Below, piece by piece: positions 1 through 7,409 of a stretch of 21,998 nucleotides of DNA (positions within the stretch are counted from its first letter, which is position 1; each line of letters starts with the position of its first letter). The translations under genes were made by a program, and so were the position numbers. Source of the stretch: B120-G9 sp034659895 (lineage in GTDB: Bacteria > Zixibacteria > MSB-5A5 > GN15 > FEB-12); NCBI GenBank assembly GCA_034659895.1, contig JAYEIF010000060.1, forward strand, positions 1-21,998, in the 5' to 3' direction. Below the pieces are notes generated by a model. The model did not search any database. It saw only the letters and a list, made by a program, of their open reading frames with translations, and had not been told where the DNA came from.

Positions 1-86
1 AGCCTTTTAAGCTATTTATAACAAAACCCTTTCACTTGAAACAATACAAAACATGCTTATCTATTTATGAACAAAGAACTTACCCG

Positions 87-103
87 CCTGTCGAGCGGAC
101 AGG
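87..103. repeat. Small palindromic repeat, CCTGT-loop-ACAGG family
   Basis: Arms CCTGTC and GACAGG enclose a 5-base loop. With the flanking CCCG (83-86) the minus-strand reading ends in ACAGGCGGG, the same ending as the family copied many times at 14315-14941, but with a different loop. It lies downstream of the terminator of the left transcription unit, so it is probably an extragenic repeat. Confidence 0.6.
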
Positions 104-107
104 TACT

Positions 108-122
108 TTATTCAGCAGACCC
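108..122 (-). repeat. Dispersed intergenic element, copy 1 (GCTGAATAA type)
   Basis: On the minus strand this reads GGGTCTGCTGAATAA. Related copies are at 12791-12817 and 14367-14392 on the plus strand and 21981-21998 on the minus strand. All four lie outside genes. The shared core is TGCTGAA. Confidence 0.5.
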
Positions 123-125
123 TAT

Positions 126-160
126 AAAAAAACAGGACCCACATATTATGTGAATCCTGT
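126..160 (-). terminator. Rho-independent terminator of the left unit
   Basis: Read on the minus strand, ACAGGA pairs with TCCTGT, then two unpaired bases on each side, then CACAT pairs with ATGTG around a 3-base loop. Seven T residues follow directly (A126-A132 on the plus strand). It lies about 60 bases beyond the stop of the 59-residue gene, which fits termination of the whole left transcription unit. Confidence 0.8.
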
Positions 161-222
161 CTGATTTGGTAGTTTGATACCAGATTTCTTCTGGTAGGAA
201 CGCATCAGGGATATCTCTTCAG

Positions 223-402
223 TTACAGTCTCTGCTGTAATCTTCGATCAATACGCTCCGAAACCAGCGAGTAACGCCCTCTGAGAATTTTTCCAACCAC
301 AATAGTGAACTTAGATGGCTGAAGCATCTGCAAGCTATAAGGATGCCAGTAATTTTTCTCACCCAGAGATGCGAACTTCCTTTTGATTTTCCTCTTTGGC
401 AT
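223..402 (-). CDS. Small basic protein of unknown function (59 aa)
   Basis: The reading frame starts with ATG at 402 and stops with TAA at 223. A GGAG sequence lies 7 bases before the ATG, a normal Shine-Dalgarno spacing. The product starts MPKRKIKRKF and ends RIDRRLQQRL, so it is strongly basic at both ends. The centre (YWHPYSLQMLQPSKFTIVVGK) is more hydrophobic but has no membrane helix or Cys motif. It is the last gene before the terminator at 126-160. A 224-base gap separates it from the HTH gene on the same strand, so it may be co-transcribed with that gene or have its own leader. The charge suggests nucleic-acid or ribosome binding, but that is only inference and I do not recognise the family. 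Its short length leaves some doubt that it is translated. Confidence 0.6.
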   Translation of the reverse strand: MPKRKIKRKFASLGEKNYWHPYSLQMLQPSKFTIVVGKILRGRYSLVSERIDRRLQQRL

Positions 403-510
403 GACTCAACTCCCTATGTTTTTTCGGTCCCCCTCAACCGCAAGGTTAAATAACATAGCAATATAAAGGCGGTATGAGGTAAATAAAATAGGGGTTGTGC
501 GTTTTAGAGA

Positions 511-523
511 TATCACCTCCTTA
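511..523 (-). promoter_or_regulatory. Very strong Shine-Dalgarno sequence without an obvious start codon
   Basis: The minus strand reads TAAGGAGGTGATA, an almost complete complement of the 16S rRNA 3' end. No ATG, GTG or TTG follows at normal spacing. The frame through it could be read as a 42-codon ORF from a GTG at about 535 to a TGA at 407-409, just before the 59-residue gene, but its start would precede this site. It may be a leader element, a standby site or the remains of a gene. Confidence 0.4.
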
Positions 524-584
524 CAATCACACACTTGACATTAAACTACCTTTTCATACACAAAAGGTGCTACCTGACACTTGA

Positions 585-597
585 GGAACAATGTTCC
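585..597. promoter_or_regulatory. Candidate operator palindrome GGAACA-A-TGTTCC
   Basis: A perfect 6+1+6 inverted repeat lies in the 224-base space between the HTH gene and the 59-residue gene. It could be a binding site for the adjacent HTH protein, because small regulators often bind near their own genes. Nothing in the sequence proves this, and the spacer is one base too short for a Gram-positive-type LexA box. Confidence 0.25.
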
Positions 598-626
598 CCT
601 TCATTAATAAGTCTTTTGACATACAC

Positions 627-944
627 TTATGTTGACAGTCGTTCCTGTAACTTCTTGATTGCACGGTGCTTATAAATGTGAACGACCTGTTGGGTTATCC
701 CTAGAGATTTTGCTATACTGCGTTCTGTATTGCCTTTAAGGTAGTACTCTATGACCTGCTTCTGACGTTTCGAGAGTGAGTGGCCAATGTGCCATTTGAG
801 TCTATAACGGTACCGATTCAGGTTTTTGTGGGAAGGTTTTTTCACCTTTTCTACATAGTATGGTGACTGTTCATTGGAAAATGATTCCAGTAACAGTTTA
901 TCCACCATAATTTCGGCAAACTCAAATTCTTGCGACAGCATCAC
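627..944 (-). CDS. Small HTH protein, sigma-70 region 4 / LuxR-like (105 aa)
   Basis: The C-terminal half (about residues 56-102) is a helix-turn-helix of the sigma-70 region 4 or LuxR type. SKRQKQVIEYYLKGNTERSIAK leads into a turn at SLGITQQ and a recognition helix at QQVVHIYKHRAIKKLQ. The N-terminal half has no recognisable sigma region 2, so this is not a complete sigma factor; a small DNA-binding regulator is more likely. The chosen start is GTG at 944, 9 bases after a GAGG that overlaps the stop codon of the preceding gene; ATG at 941 is the alternative. Only 11 bases separate the two genes, so they are very probably co-transcribed from the promoter at 1535-1563. The target genes are unknown. 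Confidence 0.8.
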   Translation of the reverse strand: MMLSQEFEFAEIMVDKLLLESFSNEQSPYYVEKVKKPSHKNLNRYRYRLKWHIGHSLSKRQKQVIEYYLKGNTERSIAKSLGITQQVVHIYKHRAIKKLQERLST

Positions 945-955
945 ATACCAAATCC

Positions 956-1510
956 TCAGTAGTTTATATTATTCTTATTCCGAATCCTATTTAGCTCAGC
1001 GATTGTGATTTTGAAATCACTTGCCGTTTCCTTTCTGATTTCAGCTATTGCAATATGTTTCTCACGAGGGGACAAATCGTGTGATAATGTTTCATATCGC
1101 TTCTTGTAAGCTGTTAGTATCTGCTCATGCCGAGAGGGTTTCTTAGGTTTGCTTTTCTTACTGACTGAAGCAGAACTGCTTGTCTCCTGCTTGGGTTTTT
1201 TCTGTTCTTTTTGCAAGTTTGACTGTTCCAATGCCAATGCCATTGAGTCAATCTTCTCAGAGAGTGAATCTGCTTTATGTTGATAGATTTGTTTTTTTGA
1301 CATCAGCGAATCTGCGAACGCAACCTCTTGTTGCCCAATATAATAGCGAAGCGAGTCGGCTTCATTAAGTGATTGATTAAGACCTTTATTGCCTTTTTGT
1401 AAACCATTGTTGTAAGCGTTCTGTGCTTGTTTGTCTTGCCTTTCGGTTTTAATAAAGGCAATGACAACAAGGATAACCAATAATGCTAAAGCTAAGAGAA
1501 TCTTTTTCAT
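956..1510 (-). CDS. Membrane-anchored coiled-coil protein of unknown function (184 aa)
   Basis: Residues 4-20 form one hydrophobic helix after MKK. The positive N terminus suggests an inside-to-outside anchor with the rest outside the cytoplasmic membrane. Residues about 25-100 are rich in Lys, Glu, Gln and Asp with heptad-like spacing (SLRYYIGQQEVAFADSL, ADSLSEKIDSMALALEQ), which suggests a coiled coil. Residues 101-127 are a Lys/Ser linker. The last 57 residues (HEQILTAYKKRYETLSHDLS...IAELNRIRNK) look like a compact helical domain. I do not recognise this domain. The start at ATG 1510 is supported by GGAG nine bases upstream and a promoter 25-53 bases upstream. It is the first gene of the unit and is followed directly by the HTH regulator, so a joint role in signalling is possible but unproven. 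Confidence 0.8.
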   Translation of the reverse strand: MKKILLALALLVILVVIAFIKTERQDKQAQNAYNNGLQKGNKGLNQSLNEADSLRYYIGQQEVAFADSLMSKKQIYQHKADSLSEKIDSMALALEQSNLQKEQKKPKQETSSSASVSKKSKPKKPSRHEQILTAYKKRYETLSHDLSPREKHIAIAEIRKETASDFKITIAELNRIRNKNNINY

Positions 1511-1534
1511 AAGTAATCACTCCACTCTCAAGAA

Positions 1535-1563
1535 AAAGTATCCGAGTCTCAATGAAGTGTCAA
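1535..1563 (-). promoter_or_regulatory. Sigma-70-type promoter of the left unit
   Basis: On the minus strand the -35 box is TTGACA (1563-1558), a perfect match, followed by a 17-base spacer and the -10 box TACTTT (1540-1535). It lies just upstream of the 184-residue gene and after the end of the glycan cluster. Confidence 0.7.
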
Positions 1564-1639
1564 GTTTAACATCACAAGCCGCTAAACTGTGCATTATTAT
1601 ATTTGCTTTACCAGATTCACATTGTGAGACAAGCAAACT

Positions 1640-2365
1640 CTATTTTTTGATTTTAAGGATTAGAAATACCCACGGTCGGAGCATTGACCACCAACCAACT
1701 AAGGGCTTAATTTTGGAGTAATTCTTGTGATTTTCAGGATAAAGCATTGACACCGGAGCTTCAACTACCCTATACCCGCGAGTGATTGCTTTGTAGTGAA
1801 TGTAATACTCCATCTCATATCGACCGAGCCAGTCTTGATTGATATTAACCTCAGGATCATCGAGTATTGCAATACGATAAGAGCGGAATCCACAGGTAAT
1901 GTCGGTTCCACGAAATCCAATAAAGAGATTAATCAAACTGGTGAAAAGTCGGATAGCAAGATTTCGAAAACGGGGAAGATTAGGACTTTGTCCACCAGCC
2001 AAATAACGTGAACCCTGAACATAATCAGCTTTCTCTTGCTTAATCGGCTCTATCAACCGCGGGATTTCCTCCGGCATCATTTTTCCGTTACCTGCCATTA
2101 CTACAATCACATCATAGTCATGGTCGCGGCAATATCCCACAGCCGAACGAATACCAACCCCGACACCGCAGTTTTCATTGTGACGGATGACTTTGTATCC
2201 CTCATTAACTAAAAATTCAGTCGATCTATCAGTGGAGCCATCGTCAATGAAAAGTAAATCATATTCCCGATCGGATGAAAACCGTTGAACCAGTGTGCGG
2301 AGTTTTTCCCCTTCATTATAGGTTAGAACAACAACGAGAGTTTTGGCTGATAATTTTGGTTGCAT
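1640..2365 (-). CDS. Family 2 glycosyltransferase, dolichol-phosphate-mannose-synthase-like
   Basis: This is a GT-A fold enzyme that should transfer a sugar from a nucleotide donor, probably to a lipid phosphate carrier or a growing glycan. LTYNEGEKL (14-22) and the nucleotide-binding IDDGSTDRS (40-48) are typical of the family, and ITCGFRSYR matches the SGFRAYR region of polyprenyl-phosphate sugar synthases. The usual metal-binding DxD segment is replaced: where MDADLQHPPEEIP is expected, the protein has MAGNGKMMPEEIP (90-102). The frame is open further upstream, but the ATG at 2365 is preferred because it overlaps the preceding stop codon in TAATG, giving 241 residues. A long membrane domain is absent; the C terminus ends in a short hydrophobic, then basic segment. 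It is the last gene of the glycan cluster. Confidence 0.85.
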   Translation of the reverse strand: MQPKLSAKTLVVVLTYNEGEKLRTLVQRFSSDREYDLLFIDDGSTDRSTEFLVNEGYKVIRHNENCGVGVGIRSAVGYCRDHDYDVIVVMAGNGKMMPEEIPRLIEPIKQEKADYVQGSRYLAGGQSPNLPRFRNLAIRLFTSLINLFIGFRGTDITCGFRSYRIAILDDPEVNINQDWLGRYEMEYYIHYKAITRGYRVVEAPVSMLYPENHKNYSKIKPLVGWWSMLRPWVFLILKIKK

Positions 2366-2961
2366 TATGAATTGCAGATAACCTGTCCATTTACCATCGT
2401 ATATTTTAACCCGCAGGCACAAGTAATACTGCGAGTTTTATCGGCGGTGTCCGCTCCGATATTTTCGAAGATAAGTCGTTGTCCGCACTTGCAAACATAA
2501 CCTATCGGTCGGGCGGGATTGCCATACCACAAACCGTAGTCCGGAACATCTTTTGTTACAACAGTACCTGCGCCAATAAAAGCCCATTTGCCTATCATAT
2601 TGCCGGCTATAATAGTAGCTCCAGCGCCAATTGTTGCTCCCTGACGGATTAACGTTTTGTCATAGACTGAACGATAAGCCTTGCTTCGTGGATGAATGTC
2701 GTTTGTAAAAATAGCATTTGGACCAATGAAAACATCGTCTTCAATAGTAACCCCATCCCATACTGACACACCGTTTTTGATTGTTACACTATTGCCAACA
2801 ACGGCTCCGCTTTCGATAAAACAATGGTCGCAGATATTACACTCAGAGCCAATATCGGCGTCTTTCTGTATATTACAGAACGCCCAGATTCGAGTGCCTT
2901 TGCCGATGTTGATTGTCTCAACAATAGCTGTATCGTGGGTGAAGAATTTTCTTTTCGACAT
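2365..2961 (-). CDS. Sugar N-acyltransferase, left-handed beta-helix (WbpD/WlbB-like)
   Basis: Hexapeptide repeats run through about residues 10-150 (IGKGTRIW, IGSECNICDHCFIESGAVVG, VTIEDDVFIGPNAIFTND, IGAGATIIAG, IGAGTVVTKDVP, YGNPARPIGYV). This is the pattern of the acetyltransferases that act on UDP-3-amino-sugar uronates or related amino sugars, using an acyl-CoA donor. The FTNDIHPRS segment and the final GNPA motif are typical of that group. After residue 155 comes a likely zinc ribbon with two CxC pairs (CKCGQ and CACGL), an extension seen in part of the family. It follows a Gfo/Idh dehydrogenase gene by 6 bases and overlaps the GT2 gene by one base. That order fits the oxidation and acylation steps of a 3-acetamido sugar pathway, although the aminotransferase is not in this window. 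Confidence 0.88.
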   Translation of the reverse strand: MSKRKFFTHDTAIVETINIGKGTRIWAFCNIQKDADIGSECNICDHCFIESGAVVGNSVTIKNGVSVWDGVTIEDDVFIGPNAIFTNDIHPRSKAYRSVYDKTLIRQGATIGAGATIIAGNMIGKWAFIGAGTVVTKDVPDYGLWYGNPARPIGYVCKCGQRLIFENIGADTADKTRSITCACGLKYTMVNGQVICNS

Positions 2962-2967
2962 CTTACT

Positions 2968-3978
2968 TTATTTCAATTCAACCAATTTGCCATCGGAACG
3001 GAGCGATTTCGTGGCTGCCTCGAGGATTTGTACCACTCGCAGACCAGCATGGCCATCAGTACGCGGCGGGCGGTTTTCGTTGATGGCGCTCTGGAATTCA
3101 CCTGTTACTTTCACAAGCGCTTCTGTCAGGTCAACTTTTGGCGATAGCATATCTCCTGTTCGATACTGGATAAGGTAATTGTAAATCTGATCCTTGTCAG
3201 GAGCGATTTCGACGCCGTTGTCATAAATTTTAATTTTCTCGTGGGGTTCAGTATCATCATAGATAATCATTTTTTTCGATCCGGAAACCAGCGTCTTGCG
3301 CACCTTCACGGGCGCCAACCAGTTGACATGGATATGTCCGAGAAGATTGTTGTCATAGAAAGTTGACACATAAGCAATGTTCTCAATATCGGAATCAAAA
3401 TGAGCGACACCAGTTGCAGTTACAGCTTGTGGAGAGCGGTTCAACAAATAATCCATAATAGAAACATCATGTGGAGCAAGATCCCATATAACGTTTACAT
3501 CGTGTTGAAATAAACCTAAGTTGACACGAACGGAATCAAAATAGTACAAATCTCCAAGGTCGCCAGCATCGATATACTTCTTAATCGTCTCCACAGCGCC
3601 GGTATAGAGAAAGGTATGGTCGACCATTATGCGCAGGTTCTTTTTCTCAGCCAACTCTATCAGCCGCTCTGCCTGCTCAACAGTTGCAGTGAATGGTTTC
3701 TCCACAAATATATGTTTACCATTAGACAGAGCTTCCCATGCAAGCGAAAAGTGTGTCGATACTGGTGTGACAATAACAACGGCATCAATCTCGGTTGATT
3801 TTAGAATATCGTTATCATTTGAAGTCAGGACATCAACAGAAGGAAACATTCGTCGTACAACATTCAAACGTTCAGGTTGTGTGTCACATACAGCGGTAAC
3901 ACTGACACCATCAAGTGCATTAAAGTTCCGAACCAGATTTGGTCCCCAATAGCCATAGCCAATAACTCCAATGTTCAT
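2968..3978 (-). CDS. Gfo/Idh/MocA-family NAD(P)-dependent sugar dehydrogenase (WbpB/WlbA-like)
   Basis: An N-terminal Rossmann fold carries GYGYWG (7-12) for dinucleotide binding, and EKPF (93-96) holds the family's conserved lysine. DLAPHDVSIMDYLL (166-179) is characteristic of the branch that oxidises C3 of UDP-N-acetylhexosamine or its uronate. The family is usually about 310-350 residues; this one has 336. The frame also opens at GTG 3984, but ATG 3978 has AAAGGA nine bases upstream whereas the GTG would be only three bases from it, so ATG 3978 is chosen. The next gene in the cluster is the predicted WbpD-like acyltransferase, supporting a shared amino-sugar route. The exact substrate cannot be read from the sequence. 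Confidence 0.88.
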   Translation of the reverse strand: MNIGVIGYGYWGPNLVRNFNALDGVSVTAVCDTQPERLNVVRRMFPSVDVLTSNDNDILKSTEIDAVVIVTPVSTHFSLAWEALSNGKHIFVEKPFTATVEQAERLIELAEKKNLRIMVDHTFLYTGAVETIKKYIDAGDLGDLYYFDSVRVNLGLFQHDVNVIWDLAPHDVSIMDYLLNRSPQAVTATGVAHFDSDIENIAYVSTFYDNNLLGHIHVNWLAPVKVRKTLVSGSKKMIIYDDTEPHEKIKIYDNGVEIAPDKDQIYNYLIQYRTGDMLSPKVDLTEALVKVTGEFQSAINENRPPRTDGHAGLRVVQILEAATKSLRSDGKLVELK

Positions 3979-4005
3979 AGTCACTTATCCTTTCATAATA
4001 CATTT

Positions 4006-6243
4006 TTAGTAAATCAAGAAACTGCCATCTTGCTTTATACACACCAGAAACATATTGTAACGTCCCGACTGCATTCCCGGTGCAGGCGAGAGGTCTTTGC
4101 CAACGGCAATATCCTGACCATCAAAAGGAATATAATACGAAATCGCAGAATCAGACAGGTATTTTACAGGAAAGCTGATGCGTGGATCGTTTTCGTGGAC
4201 AAACCTTTCGATACTGGTAGCATTGGCATTGGTGAAACGCATTCTGGGGATGTATATACGCTCATTAGTTCGAGGATAGTTTCCCCATAACGACAGTTCA
4301 CTCCCTTCAATTTGTTGTTCACTGTCAAGAAAAACCTGAATATCGATATAGCCATTATGGTTCAGTTTCCATCTCAGAAGGGAATCCGCAACCGGCAAGA
4401 TTACGTATTGACGGAACGCATTCGGAACCATAGGAATTAGTTGCGCATAATATTGGTAGGTAGGTTTTATGTAGAATAACTTTTTCAGACGTTCGCTGTT
4501 CCAAGTTAGTTGCCATTGTTGATTGCCAACCGAAAGAATAAATGATGTGCCCGGGTCAGAGGAGGTATTAATATCGACTACCGCCGCAAGTATATCCCCT
4601 TCATCTGCATCAGGTATTTCTTTCAGATACAGTCTTGTTCCTGCTTTCATTTGGGAGCTGGTTAGTTTGCATTCGAACTCAGCCCAATTGTCACGGGCGA
4701 GTGTCATTGTCCATCCAGTTACGGAGATGATTACTGTGCTGCCGAGTACCATGAGTAACTTGCCGCGAGGATGACTATCGTATTTAAGCATTCTCCACAA
4801 CCAGAATAAACCCAGTGCTAATAGAGTAGATTTCAAAATCAAACAGAATATTACCAATCCGTAGCTGATACCAGTGCTGAAGATGGTATTAATCCAATTT
4901 GGTTCCAACTGCCATGCAAGAATCAATAGAATTATTGCTCCTGCAAATTGCTTGCTCTTTTTGGAAATATCTTGTCGCCAACTGCTCCATAGAAAAGCCA
5001 CGAAGTAACCTGCAGTCAGAAGAACCATCGGCATTGCGTTGAGATTGTATCTCGAAAGAGAGTGAAAAATAAGATGGATGACTGTATAGTAGCCTATGAT
5101 GAATACCATCCAAGCCGCCAATCCGAAATTCAATCGTGACAACAGCAACAACCCTGCCAGACCAAAAACGACGAGCAACAGATGCATAACTTCGATCCCT
5201 TGGTATGACAATATGAACGAACGCTTGAAATCGTTGAATGGACGATGCCATAAACGATCGAACTTTTTGACGAGAAGTCCCATATAGCCGACAGGATTAG
5301 CAAGTATGTTCTCTGTAATGGAACGTGTCCAGAAATTATCCTTTACTTTGTCAAGGTCATATCCCTCGAATTTGATGGATGTTGACTGTCTGAGATTGGA
5401 AGCTGCATATCCGGGATCTCTAACAGCTAACTGACCATAGTAGGCAGATGTTACTGTAACCCAACCTGATACGATTACAGCTAAGGGGGCCACATACCAC
5501 AGCATTCGTTTGAGAAAAGCTACGAGAGGCCATTTTTTGCGTACATAGAAAAACAAACCGGCTACCAGCGGCACAGCAAGAAGCATAGCTGTTGGTTTGT
5601 TAAGTACAAGTAACCCGGATATCAAGCCTGCCCATAATAGAAACCATTTACTGTTATTTTCTACGGCTCGTATAAGAAAGTAAAGCGTTAGCAGTGTCCA
5701 GAATATGGTGGAAGTGTCTAACAAAATCATAGAGGAGGACAAAACAAAAGGGAAATACACAGCGTATGCCAAACCAGCCAACAATGCGGGAAGACGTCCT
5801 GCCAATCGTATGCCCACCAAAATTAAAAGTAGATTTGCGCCGAGGTCGAACAGGATGCCAAGCAACCGCACAAATGTAAAATCAGCCAGCGGCGCCAGAT
5901 AGAAAATGAGAGAAATGAAAAATGGATACAGTGGTCCACTGAAAAACAGCTCCTCCCGCGCCTGAGTAAGTGTGTGTGGTGTATATGATAGCCACTCAAT
6001 TTTCTCTCCCTGAATGTATTCGTCATAGTAATACTTGAAGCGGTAACGATCCTGACGCTCGGAAGTAACTTCCTGAGAAACAGAGTGGTCAACCAGTGAG
6101 ATCAGTCCAAGTCCGGCAGCTACATACCGGCGGGCATCCCACATCACCGGTAGCACATCGCCAAAAGCGAGAAACCCCACCCTTATTATCAGAGACAGTG
6201 CCAGGGCGAGAAAAATTGCTCGTCTGAATGTACGTCTTTGCAT
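4006..6243 (-). CDS. PMT/ArnT-like membrane glycosyltransferase (745 aa)
   Basis: This is a GT-C type polytopic enzyme that would move a sugar from a polyprenyl-phosphate donor to an acceptor on the outer side of the cytoplasmic membrane. A first helix (9-27) is followed by VMWDARRY (33-40), the first-loop acidic motif of the family. FFSGPLYPFFISL and a later SRYNLNAMPMVLL match family loop patterns. About ten further hydrophobic segments run to roughly residue 520. The last 200 residues are a soluble, strand-rich domain of unknown role, possibly acceptor or carbohydrate binding. No good ribosome-binding site precedes ATG 6243, and an in-frame TAG lies six codons upstream, so this is the longest possible start. 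The tandem palindrome array lies 67 bases upstream. Confidence 0.85.
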   Translation of the reverse strand: MQRRTFRRAIFLALALSLIIRVGFLAFGDVLPVMWDARRYVAAGLGLISLVDHSVSQEVTSERQDRYRFKYYYDEYIQGEKIEWLSYTPHTLTQAREELFFSGPLYPFFISLIFYLAPLADFTFVRLLGILFDLGANLLLILVGIRLAGRLPALLAGLAYAVYFPFVLSSSMILLDTSTIFWTLLTLYFLIRAVENNSKWFLLWAGLISGLLVLNKPTAMLLAVPLVAGLFFYVRKKWPLVAFLKRMLWYVAPLAVIVSGWVTVTSAYYGQLAVRDPGYAASNLRQSTSIKFEGYDLDKVKDNFWTRSITENILANPVGYMGLLVKKFDRLWHRPFNDFKRSFILSYQGIEVMHLLLVVFGLAGLLLLSRLNFGLAAWMVFIIGYYTVIHLIFHSLSRYNLNAMPMVLLTAGYFVAFLWSSWRQDISKKSKQFAGAIILLILAWQLEPNWINTIFSTGISYGLVIFCLILKSTLLALGLFWLWRMLKYDSHPRGKLLMVLGSTVIISVTGWTMTLARDNWAEFECKLTSSQMKAGTRLYLKEIPDADEGDILAAVVDINTSSDPGTSFILSVGNQQWQLTWNSERLKKLFYIKPTYQYYAQLIPMVPNAFRQYVILPVADSLLRWKLNHNGYIDIQVFLDSEQQIEGSELSLWGNYPRTNERIYIPRMRFTNANATSIERFVHENDPRISFPVKYLSDSAISYYIPFDGQDIAVGKDLSPAPGMQSGRYNMFLVCIKQDGSFLIY

Positions 6244-6310
6244 GATACAGTATTTTAACTATAAACAATGTATAATGAAACAGATAGAACGTACTTTTTG
6301 AAACAACATG

Positions 6311-6390
6311 AACAACCCTGTGGGTTAACAACCCGGTGGGTTAACAACCTGATAGGTTAACAACCCGATGGGTTAACAACCCAAAGGGTT
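6311..6390 (-). repeat. Five tandem 16-base palindromic units
   Basis: Five exact-length units begin at 6311, 6327, 6343, 6359 and 6375. On the plus strand each reads AACAACCC, three variable bases, then GGGTT. Each unit can form a 5-bp hairpin with a 3-base loop. Unit 3 has AACCT and AGGTT: both arms changed together, so pairing is kept. GGGTT can also pair with AACCC of the next unit around AAC. The array fills the space between the AglD2-like gene, whose stop codon it touches, and the PMT-like gene. Confidence 0.95.
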
Positions 6391-7409
6391 TACACGCCTT
6401 CCTCACTGTCAGTAGCCTCTTCTTCGAGCCGTTTGAGCGAAAGGTGTTCTTTCTTGAGGAAGTAAAACCCCATCAGTGTTACCACGATGTATTGAGCCGC
6501 ATGGAGTACAAGGGCACAGGAAAGAGCGTCTGCTTTGGGAACACCGTATCTCATCATAGCCCACACTGCTCCTGCGTGATAAACACCGACAAAACCGGGT
6601 GACGAGGGAATCAGTATAGATATAGAAACTACGACAAGGACGACGAAAGCGGCGTCAATAGGCAGGTCGAGTCCGAATGCCTTAAACACAAATATGTTTG
6701 AAACTCCCATAAGCAGCCATATCAAAATGGTTTGAACCGCAACAGATGTTACACTGCGGATATTGGAGAGAAAATCAAGCCCGTGTGAGAACTTTAATAT
6801 GATGCTCTCAAGGGACACCTTTGCTTTATCGGGTAAAAAGAATAGATAACGCGTCATTAGATTCCCGGTTTGTGTAGGCTTGAGCGCAAGAATCAGAATG
6901 AACATTATGCCAATGAGTGCAATACCTACAGCAATGTTTAGCCCTTGTATCATATTTGGGTCGAGTGACAGGTCTGAAAAATACAGAATTGCGCCAAAGA
7001 TCAGCAACAGCACAACAAGATCAAACACCATTCGTTCCACGAAGATTGTTGCCAGTGAAGCAGACTTTGTTATGTATTTCTCACGGGATGCCAGCGAGTA
7101 AGCTCGCACAAATTCACCAAGTCTCAGCGGAAGGACATTATTTGCCATAAAGCCGATACAGGTTGCCCCAAGCAATCGAGGGAAAGTCACATGGTCAATT
7201 GGTTCTACCATAGCCTTCCAACGGTAAGCCCGTTGATACATTGTCAGAACAATAAGCGCTATATTCGGAATTAGCCAGAGATAGTTTGCACCTTTTAGAG
7301 CATTTCCCAGATCAGAGAAATCAATGTTCCTAAACAACAAAAATAGTAATAATACCGAGATGCCAATGCCAATAATTACATAGAGAAACTTTTTCTTTTG
7401 CAGTGTCAT
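6390..7409 (-). CDS. AglD2/LPG-synthase-TM family flippase-like membrane protein (339 aa)
   Basis: About eight hydrophobic segments and the pattern GFMANNVLPLRLGEFVRAYSLA followed by SLATIFVERMVFDLV are typical of the lysylphosphatidylglycerol synthase transmembrane (UPF0104) family. A late SPGFVGVYHAGAVWAMMRYGV also fits. Members act in lipid or glycolipid biology and are often found beside glycosyltransferases; a role in moving or modifying a lipid-linked sugar is inferred here. It lacks the C-terminal aminoacyl-transfer domain of MprF. The end is charged (KRLEEEATDSEEGV). Its ATG overlaps the stop of the GT4 gene as ATGA, so translation is probably coupled. The stop codon TAA touches the tandem palindrome array. 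Confidence 0.87.
   Translation of the reverse strand: MTLQKKKFLYVIIGIGISVLLLFLLFRNIDFSDLGNALKGANYLWLIPNIALIVLTMYQRAYRWKAMVEPIDHVTFPRLLGATCIGFMANNVLPLRLGEFVRAYSLASREKYITKSASLATIFVERMVFDLVVLLLIFGAILYFSDLSLDPNMIQGLNIAVGIALIGIMFILILALKPTQTGNLMTRYLFFLPDKAKVSLESIILKFSHGLDFLSNIRSVTSVAVQTILIWLLMGVSNIFVFKAFGLDLPIDAAFVVLVVVSISILIPSSPGFVGVYHAGAVWAMMRYGVPKADALSCALVLHAAQYIVVTLMGFYFLKKEHLSLKRLEEEATDSEEGV

Noticed and set aside
511..523. Fragment of the 16S rRNA 3' end on the plus strand
   Set aside because: Only about 12 bases match the anti-Shine-Dalgarno end and no other rRNA sequence is nearby.
585..597. LexA (SOS) box
   Set aside because: The GAAC and GTTC halves are 3 bases apart rather than the 4 expected, and the neighbouring genes are not SOS-type.
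1180..1721. Plus-strand open frames opposite the coiled-coil gene
   Set aside because: They are antisense shadows without ribosome-binding sites or recognisable domains.
2365..2422. Upstream extension of the GT2 gene to 2422
   Set aside because: The extra 19 residues overlap the acyltransferase gene and do not fit the family N terminus; the TAATG junction at 2365 is a better start.
6311..6390. CRISPR array
   Set aside because: The 16-base units are directly adjacent with only 3 variable bases; there are no spacers and no cas genes.
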